8,088 nucleotides of DNA from an uncultured Lachnospiraceae bacterium (GTDB taxonomy: Bacteria > Bacillota > Clostridia > Lachnospirales > Lachnospiraceae), in contig CAJTOV010000163.1 in assembly GCA_910577765.1 (NCBI GenBank), positions 1 to 8,088 on the forward strand, read 5' to 3'. The notes beneath the pieces were generated by a model. That model searched no databases. It saw only the letters and a list, made by a program, of their open reading frames with translations, and was not told the origin of the DNA. A program made the translations under genes and the position numbers. Positions 1 through 5,317 of this stretch are shown one piece after another (positions within the stretch are counted from its first letter, which is position 1; each line of letters starts with the position of its first letter).

Positions 1-27
1 GCCTTCCTGCCCTGGCGAAGGAAATTT

Positions 28-124
28 CCGGCCAACAGCCGCATTCTTCTTTCTGTTATATGTTTGCACCCAGGAAAGGAATGGTGAAAAATATGACAGA
101 AAGAAGAATGCGGCTGTTGGCCGG
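28..124 (+). promoter_or_regulatory. Long hairpin enclosing the start of the first serpin gene
   Basis: Bases 28-56 are the exact reverse complement of 96-124, a perfect 29-bp inverted repeat. In RNA the stem continues inward through a U57-G95 wobble and four A-U pairs (58-61 with 91-94), giving 34 paired positions and a 29-nt loop (62-90). The right arm is the beginning of the coding sequence (codons 2 to 11) and the start codon 93-95 is inside the stem, while the purine-rich ribosome site 72-80 lies in the loop. Such a fold would be expected to limit initiation at codon 93. The structure is seen directly; regulation is inferred. Alternatives are a local template-switch duplication, a fold-back artefact near a contig end, or a divergent gene sharing this segment. 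Sequence 1-27 does not continue the symmetry, which argues against a simple full-length fold-back read. Confidence 0.75.
72..80 (+). promoter_or_regulatory. Ribosome-binding site, serpin gene 1
   Basis: The purine tract AGGAAAGGA ends 12 nt before ATG 93, a somewhat long spacing, and only 3 nt before GTG 84 and directly against ATG 81. ATG 93 is preferred because it gives a normal short basic n-region (MTERRMR) before the hydrophobic core. An in-frame ATG at 60 has no ribosome site I can see. Confidence 0.5.
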
Positions 125-2993
125 TCTGCTGGCAGTATGCACGGTGGCGGCATCAGTCACCGGCTGCATGAAACCTAACCGCATGGGCGCAGCAGGAGGC
201 GGGGAAAACAGCGGGCCAGCCCCGGTGAAGGTGGAGATTATGGCTCAGGCAGAATACCCGCAGGAGCCGGTATACAAAAATGACGAGGAGCGTTACGAGG
301 CCCGGTATGCCAGGGAGATCCCGGAGCGGTTTGAGGAAGCCTATGGCTCCTTTGCTTTCCGGACAGCCGCGCAGGTGCTGGGAAAAGGCAGCCAGGTGAA
401 CCAGATCTATTCCCCGCTGGGACTTTACTATGCTCTGGCCATGAGTGCCCAGGGGGCTGCCGGAGAGACCAGGCAGGAGCTGATGTCCCTGCTTGGATAT
501 CCAGAGGGTTCGGGAGTGGAGCCGGACAGCTCCAGGCCGGAAGGTTTCGAGCCGGGCAGCTCCAGACCAGAAGGTTTCGAGCCGGACAGCTCCAGGCCGG
601 GAGGTTTCGAGCCAGACAGCTCCGGGCCAGCAGGTTACGGAACAGCAGGCTCTGGAACAGAACTGGAGCAGCTGGCCCAGGACTGCCAGACAGCTTTCCA
701 GGCCCTTTACCATGTGCCCAATCCGGCTAATGCAAAGAAGAATGAGTGGGGGGAAATGCCGGAGGACAGCCTCTATAGTCTGCGGATCGCCAATTCCCTG
801 TGGGCAGATCAGGCCCTGGAAATGAAAGAGGAATTTGCAGACCAGGCGGCCGGGTATTTCTATTCCGACATTTTCCGGACAGATCTTCATGACCCCGGGG
901 TCGCCCAGGCCATGGCAGACTGGGTGAAGGACAGGACCGGCGGGGTGATTGTGTCTGGTACAGAGCCGGTGCCGGAGGAGGAGCTTTTGTCCCTTCGGAA
1001 TACCGTGTACTATTATGATGAGTGGATTGACCGGTTCAACAAGGACCAGACCGAGGCGGATGTATTCACCACTGCGGACAAAACCCAGGTGACCTGCGAG
1101 TTCATGAACCGGACTATGGGCTCTCACGGATTCCGGCGTGGAGAGAACTTCACCTCATCATCCTTGTCCTTAAAAAACGGCTCCATGGAGTTCGTCCTTC
1201 CGGATGAAGGCGTGGATGTCCGGGAGCTGGTGAAATCCCCGGAGATTCTTAAGGAAGTACTGGAAGGAACCGATGGGAATGGCATGGGCGAGGTGGTCTG
1301 GAAGATTCCCAAATTCACCTATGGCAGCAGCAGGAAGCTTACGGAGAGTCTGAAGGAGCTTGGTGTCCGGAAGGCTTTTGGAGCTGAGGCGGATTTTTCC
1401 GGGATCTCGGACTATAAGCCCCTGGGCATCTCCGGCGTCAGCCAGGACGTCCACATCGCTATTGACGAGAATGGTGTGGAAGCAGCCGCCTTTACGGAGA
1501 TCGCCTATGCGGGAGCGGCGCCGCCTGACGGAAGAGCAGATATGATTCTGAACCGCCCGTTTCTCTACGTGATCCGGAGCAGAGGACAGATCCTCTTTAT
1601 GGGAATCTGCGGCAACCCGCAGCTTGAGGAAGAGCCGGAGGGGAATCCGGCGGAAGCATCCGGGGAGGGGGCGGAAAGGAATCCGTCGGAAGTGCCTGGG
1701 GAAGAGCCGGAGGGAAATCCTGTGGAAGCGTCCCGGAATGTGCCTGGGAAGTATCCGTCGGAAGCACTTGTACCCCCGGAAAAATCCCAGGAGACCAGAA
1801 GATCATCCGTGACTCCGGAGGATCTTCTTGCAGCCTGGAATCCCAGCATTGGTGATGCCTCGGCTGACGGAAGGCTTCTTGAACTGGTCTGGGATTATTA
1901 TGGTCTGGCGGCAGGCAGAACCATGGAGCTTCAGACCGCGGATATACCATACGGCATGACCCTTCATCTGGACCAGGAGCCGGACAACATTACCATGCAG
2001 AAGGCCGCCGGACTGCTGATGGGCCTTATTGACAACTGTTACAGCGTGTCCTGGGACTATCCTTCAGATGAAATGGGGAACCGGGCGTATTTCTATATGC
2101 CGGTTTCCGCTTTCAGACAGTATGGAAATATTCCCTATATTAAGGAATATGTCAGGGAAGATGAACAGCTGGATAAGATGAACGATCTTCTTGAGATTCT
2201 GGAGCATGTGGATCAGCCGTTGTCTGAAAAAACCAGGGCCAGGACCCTGGATGAGGCCGTGGCGGCAGCTGTTCTGGAGTATAACCGTTACGGCTATGCA
2301 ACCCTGGACTGTGAAGCCTTTGGGGAGGGACATAAGCTGCTGGGCCAGGAGGAGACAGACACTACAGCCACAGTGTATGCCCTGGCCATGTACGGTGCCT
2401 ACCAGTTCCAGGATGGAAATCTGGTTAAGGACGGCGGCACCGGGGTGATTCCGGTGGTGATCCGGATGGTCAGGGAACCGGACGGCGCATACGTGGCAGT
2501 CCGTTACCAGAAACCTGAGGATGGCGGCGGGTATATAGAGTCCATCCAGAAGATGTTTCCCAGAAAACTGTGGGATGTGTGTATTTCCCCGCCTGCCAGG
2601 GACCGGGAGGACATAAAGCAGCAGGAGCAGGCCTATGGGGAGTCCTGTCTGAGGCAGCTTGGACGCAAAGCGGTGGTGGGAGATTACGGAGATTTCCCCC
2701 ACACGCTTCTGACAGACGTGGGAGTGCCGGTGGAGGTATCCAATGCACTGGGAGACATCCGTGAATTTGCCCCAGAGGATCCGGCGCGTTTTGCGCCTTA
2801 CTGGCTGGGCAATGTAGAACGGCTGGAGGATGGGGTGCGTTACCTCTATGAACAGTCCTATGATGGGGAAAAGAAGGAGATCCTGTTCTCCAAAATCAGG
2901 TATGAGACCGGGGAGACAGTGGAACAGTCTGTTTATGACGGTCTGACCGGAAAGAAGAAGCGGCCGCCGGACGGCCTGCGGGAAGGAGCGTGA
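93..2993 (+). CDS. Serpin lipoprotein with M56/DUF4825-like C-terminal region
   Basis: Predicted membrane-anchored protease inhibitor on the cell exterior, 966 aa against about 370-420 for ordinary serpins. Residues 1-25 form a lipoprotein signal peptide with lipobox VTGC (Cys25). Serpin landmarks run from about 80 to 510: YSPLGLYYALAMSAQGA, IANSLW, NTVYYYDEW, EVVWKIPKF, hinge NGVEAAAFT at 460-468 and the closing strands LNRPFLYVI and ILFMGICGNP. Small residues at P12-P10 fit an inhibitory serpin; counting from the P15 Gly puts Ala-Ala at P1-P1'. A 30-bp repeat expands the loop at 141-180. After a Glu/Pro/Gly linker (512-560), residues about 580-680 (NPSIGDASADGRLLEL, ELQTADIPYGMTLHL, GLLMGLIDNCYSVSW) resemble DUF4825, and about 710-870 resemble further ectodomain of clostridial M56/BlaR1 proteins; both are recognised from memory, not searched. 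It is followed at 107 nt by a paralogous serpin. The serpin call is firm, the C-terminal one moderate. Confidence 0.9.
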   Translation: MTERRMRLLAGLLAVCTVAASVTGCMKPNRMGAAGGGENSGPAPVKVEIMAQAEYPQEPVYKNDEERYEARYAREIPERFEEAYGSFAFRTAAQVLGKGSQVNQIYSPLGLYYALAMSAQGAAGETRQELMSLLGYPEGSGVEPDSSRPEGFEPGSSRPEGFEPDSSRPGGFEPDSSGPAGYGTAGSGTELEQLAQDCQTAFQALYHVPNPANAKKNEWGEMPEDSLYSLRIANSLWADQALEMKEEFADQAAGYFYSDIFRTDLHDPGVAQAMADWVKDRTGGVIVSGTEPVPEEELLSLRNTVYYYDEWIDRFNKDQTEADVFTTADKTQVTCEFMNRTMGSHGFRRGENFTSSSLSLKNGSMEFVLPDEGVDVRELVKSPEILKEVLEGTDGNGMGEVVWKIPKFTYGSSRKLTESLKELGVRKAFGAEADFSGISDYKPLGISGVSQDVHIAIDENGVEAAAFTEIAYAGAAPPDGRADMILNRPFLYVIRSRGQILFMGICGNPQLEEEPEGNPAEASGEGAERNPSEVPGEEPEGNPVEASRNVPGKYPSEALVPPEKSQETRRSSVTPEDLLAAWNPSIGDASADGRLLELVWDYYGLAAGRTMELQTADIPYGMTLHLDQEPDNITMQKAAGLLMGLIDNCYSVSWDYPSDEMGNRAYFYMPVSAFRQYGNIPYIKEYVREDEQLDKMNDLLEILEHVDQPLSEKTRARTLDEAVAAAVLEYNRYGYATLDCEAFGEGHKLLGQEETDTTATVYALAMYGAYQFQDGNLVKDGGTGVIPVVIRMVREPDGAYVAVRYQKPEDGGGYIESIQKMFPRKLWDVCISPPARDREDIKQQEQAYGESCLRQLGRKAVVGDYGDFPHTLLTDVGVPVEVSNALGDIREFAPEDPARFAPYWLGNVERLEDGVRYLYEQSYDGEKKEILFSKIRYETGETVEQSVYDGLTGKKKRPPDGLREGA
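513..632 (+). repeat. 30-bp in-frame tandem repeat, four copies
   Basis: Four consecutive 30-nt units (513, 543, 573, 603) encode variants of the decapeptide GFEPDSSRPE, followed by a decayed fifth (GYGTAGSGTE). They fall between the segments that match serpin helix C (ELMSLLGYPEG) and helix D (ELEQLAQDCQTAFQAL), so they lengthen a surface loop. The paralogous serpin downstream has no insertion here. Confidence 0.9.
1629..1769 (+). repeat. Degenerate 72/69-bp linker repeat
   Basis: Two imperfect units encode EEPEGNPAEAS... (1629-1700) and EEPEGNPVEAS... (1701-1769), each with a second NPSEV/YPSEA half-unit, so a shorter half-period of about 12 residues is visible. The stretch is Glu/Pro/Gly/Ser rich and separates the serpin domain from the C-terminal domains; it looks like an unstructured spacer. 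Confidence 0.7.
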
Positions 2994-3084
2994 ACACCCT
3001 ATGGGGATTTATCAGGTCATGGGAACGTCAGGGAAGCACACATGTAAAATTGAAGGGTTCAGGAAAACCAGAGACATTTGACAA

Positions 3085-3098
3085 GAGGGAGGGAAAGG
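3085..3098 (+). promoter_or_regulatory. Ribosome-binding site, serpin gene 2
   Basis: The purine-rich run GAGGGAGGGAAAGG precedes ATG 3101 and decides the start. The reading frame is open back to a GTG at 2990 that overlaps the previous stop codon, but that extension would put 37 hydrophilic residues before a textbook lipoprotein signal peptide. Confidence 0.75.
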
Positions 3099-3100
3099 TC

Positions 3101-5275
3101 ATGAAACGAAACAGGAAACAGTTACTGGCCTGCCTGCTGGCAGCTGCTCTGGCATCAGCGGCAGTGACCGGGTGCCAGTCGCCGGGGGCATCGGCAAAAG
3201 AAACCCAGGGAAATGAAAAAGCCGGGACAGACAATACCGGAGCCCTGGCAGGAGACCAGAACGGGGCGGATGACAAATCAGCAACAGACCAGAACAGGGT
3301 GGATGGCACATCAGCAGCAGAAGAAGACCAGTCCGCAGAAGGGAATCAGAAAGCTATGGATTACGAGGCGTGTGTGAAGGGAAAGACCCTGGAGGCCGGG
3401 GAGCCTGAGAAGGCGGACATTTCTCCGGAGGATTACGAGAGCTGGAACAAACTCCTGAATGAGAATGAGGTATCGGAGGCATTCCGCAAAGGGCTGGACC
3501 AGTTCGCCTACAAGAGCGGAAGCGCTGTCCTGAGGGAGGCTGAGGGCAATGGGAACTATAGTCCTTTAAGTCTCTACTATGCCCTGGCCCTGGCAGGCTG
3601 CGGGGCAGAAAAAGAGACGGCAGCCCAGATCCTTGGGAATCTGGGCGTGGAGGATCAGAAGGAGCTGGCAGACCAGTGCCGGAAACTGTACCAGTGGTAC
3701 GTATACCAGAACCAGAGAAATCAGGAACAGATGGCCCATTATGGGATGGAGGATTACAAGAGTACCATCCGTCTGGGCAATTCCCTGTGGATCTCTGACC
3801 AGCTGCCTGTTCGGGAAGACTACCAGAAGCTGGCGGCGGAGAAATTTTTCGCGTCTTCTTATGGAGTGGATTTTGCCGATCCGGATACCGGGAAGCAGAT
3901 GGGCGCCTGGATTGCGGAAAAGACCAACGGTGTTTTAGAACCCCAGCTGACGCCGGATCCGGGAACGCTTCTGGCGATTCTGAATACACTGTATTTTTAT
4001 GGGGGCTGGGCGGAGCCGTTTTCCGAAGAAAATACCCAGGAGGATGTGTTCACCCTGGAGGACGGACAGCAGGTGACAGTGCCCTATTTAAACCGGACAG
4101 AGATGATGGGGGCCTTTCATAAGGGGGACGGCTATACGCTGTCCTGGCTGGGGACCAACAATAACTGCCGGATGGTCTTTCTCCTGCCGGATGAGGGAAA
4201 GACTGTGGGAGAATTTCTGGAAAGCCCACAGAAGCTGGAAGCGGCCATGGATGTGGCAGAGGATGGCTGGACCCAGGGAAAGGTGGTCTGGAAGGTGCCC
4301 AAATTCGGCTTCGGCAGCAGCTACCGGCTGGAAGACACCTTGAAGTCCATGGGAATGGACCGGATGTTCGGAGGAAATGCGGAGTTCGGAGGTATTTCCC
4401 CGGATCCGCTGATGGTGTCCAGTGTGATCCAGGAAACCCATATCGGTCTGGATGAGAATGGGGTGGAGGGCGCCGCTTACACCATGATGGCCCTGGCCCG
4501 GGGTGGGATCCTGGACAATGGGGAAATGGCCGAGATGCTTCTGGACCGCCCGTTCCTCTTCGGAATCCGGGATGACGCCCACAGTGTCTGGCTGTTTCTG
4601 GGGGTGTGCAGAAATCCGTCCGGGGAGGACGGGGAGTCCGTGTCTGGTCAGGGGAAGGACACCCTGAGGGATGAGAAATTCCAACTTGTGAAAAGATCAG
4701 TGACAGCAGGATGGCCTGGTATGCCTGGTGCGTCCGGTTCTGCCGGACTGGAGCCAGGACTCTGCGGACTTCCCATGGCTCCGGGAAGCAATGCTCCAGG
4801 CGCTGATCCGGCTTCGGACGGGGAGGACCTGCTTCTGACCGGGGCTCCGGAGCTCTGGCTGTCAGACGGATTATCCAGTACTATGAATTCATTTCCCGTA
4901 CAGCCTGGAAGTTATTCCTGGAACTGGAAGGAAGGGGAACAGATGATGGCAGTGGTGGCCTGCGGCAGTCATCCCCTGGAGATAGATCTGGAAAAGGCAG
5001 AGGTCTTAAAAATCCCCAATTACAATGGGCAGAAGGAGGTGGCCTATAACGTTCAGGCCCCGGTCAGGCCCCGGATCCTGACTGTCCGGGAGTGGGATAT
5101 CTCTCAGGCAGGGAAGGCCCAGACGGCAGAGCCGGAAGAGACCGTCTACAAGGATGAGATCCTGATCCTTTTAAAGCACAACAAGATCTACGAGATCGAA
5201 GCCGAGTGGCCCGAAGAGGATCTGGAAAAGAATGGGTTCTTTGGGGAGGGAAGCTATGTAGTGGTGACAGAATAA
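3101..5275 (+). CDS. Second serpin lipoprotein with Ig-like C-terminal domain
   Basis: Predicted surface serpin, 724 aa. The signal peptide MKRNRKQLLACLLAAALASA ends in lipobox VTGC with Cys25, the same position and motif as the upstream paralogue. A Gln/Asp/Ala-rich spacer (about 30-95) precedes the serpin domain (about 115-505): YSPLSLYYALALAGCGAE, LGNSLWISDQLPV, NTLYFYGGWAEPF (closer to the serpin consensus than the upstream copy), KVVWKVPKFGFGSS, hinge NGVEGAAYT (453-461) and closing strands DRPFLFGI and VWLFLGVCRNP. P12 is Gly; counting puts Gly-Gly at P1-P1' with Arg at P2, so cleavage after Arg is possible if the loop register shifts by one. A Gly/Pro linker (534-575) leads to a beta-rich domain (about 580-724; SYSWNWKEGEQMMAVVACGS, YEIEAEWPEEDL) resembling, from memory, the Ig-like ectodomain tail of clostridial M56/BlaR1 proteins. 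It is probably co-transcribed with its neighbours. The serpin call is firm, the tail tentative. Confidence 0.9.
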   Translation: MKRNRKQLLACLLAAALASAAVTGCQSPGASAKETQGNEKAGTDNTGALAGDQNGADDKSATDQNRVDGTSAAEEDQSAEGNQKAMDYEACVKGKTLEAGEPEKADISPEDYESWNKLLNENEVSEAFRKGLDQFAYKSGSAVLREAEGNGNYSPLSLYYALALAGCGAEKETAAQILGNLGVEDQKELADQCRKLYQWYVYQNQRNQEQMAHYGMEDYKSTIRLGNSLWISDQLPVREDYQKLAAEKFFASSYGVDFADPDTGKQMGAWIAEKTNGVLEPQLTPDPGTLLAILNTLYFYGGWAEPFSEENTQEDVFTLEDGQQVTVPYLNRTEMMGAFHKGDGYTLSWLGTNNNCRMVFLLPDEGKTVGEFLESPQKLEAAMDVAEDGWTQGKVVWKVPKFGFGSSYRLEDTLKSMGMDRMFGGNAEFGGISPDPLMVSSVIQETHIGLDENGVEGAAYTMMALARGGILDNGEMAEMLLDRPFLFGIRDDAHSVWLFLGVCRNPSGEDGESVSGQGKDTLRDEKFQLVKRSVTAGWPGMPGASGSAGLEPGLCGLPMAPGSNAPGADPASDGEDLLLTGAPELWLSDGLSSTMNSFPVQPGSYSWNWKEGEQMMAVVACGSHPLEIDLEKAEVLKIPNYNGQKEVAYNVQAPVRPRILTVREWDISQAGKAQTAEPEETVYKDEILILLKHNKIYEIEAEWPEEDLEKNGFFGEGSYVVVTE
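3254..3319 (+). repeat. 33-bp in-frame tandem repeat, two copies
   Basis: Units at 3254-3286 and 3287-3319 encode DQNGADDKSAT and DQNRVDGTSAA. They lie in the spacer between the lipidated cysteine and the serpin domain, where length changes would alter the reach of the inhibitor from the membrane. Confidence 0.7.
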
Positions 5276-5302
5276 TGCCGACAGACCATTTTAACCATTT
5301 CC

Positions 5303-5310
5303 AGGGAGGT
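5303..5310 (+). promoter_or_regulatory. Ribosome-binding site, YARHG lipoprotein gene
   Basis: AGGGAGGT ends 7 nt before ATG 5318. An ATG at 5314 in another frame reaches a stop after five codons and is not used. A second possible initiation site lies inside the gene: GGAGGG at 5409-5414, 5 nt before an in-frame GTG at 5420. Confidence 0.65.
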
Positions 5311-5317
5311 CACATGG

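Noticed and set aside
2..21. CCTTC...GAAGG as a terminator of an upstream gene
   Set aside because: The stem is only five pairs unless a bulge and a 2-nt loop are allowed, and there is no T-run.
56..63. TTATATG as a possible -10 box for gene 1
   Set aside because: No convincing -35 lies 16-18 nt upstream, and the bases belong to the hairpin stem; the real promoter is probably outside the window.
28..124. Invertible phase-variation element
   Set aside because: The interval between the arms is under 40 nt, far shorter than known invertible promoters, and no recombinase gene is present.
153..1127. Long minus-strand open frame opposite the first serpin
   Set aside because: It mirrors a clear serpin coding frame, has low-complexity Arg/Pro/His composition, and carries no ribosome site or recognisable domain.
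2064..2702. Minus-strand open frame of about 212 codons
   Set aside because: It is opposite well-supported coding sequence and is produced by high G+C and codon bias; no family features are seen.
1821..2993. M56 peptidase activity in the gene 1 tail
   Set aside because: No HExxH zinc motif or membrane helices occur; only ectodomain-like sequence is visible.
3078..3083. TTGACA resembling a -35 promoter box
   Set aside because: A correctly spaced -10 would fall at about 3101-3106, inside the start codon region, and no TATAAT-like sequence is there.
2990..3100. GTG start at 2990 overlapping the stop of gene 1
   Set aside because: Although the GTGA overlap looks like coupling, it adds 37 hydrophilic residues in front of a complete lipoprotein signal peptide that has its own strong ribosome site.
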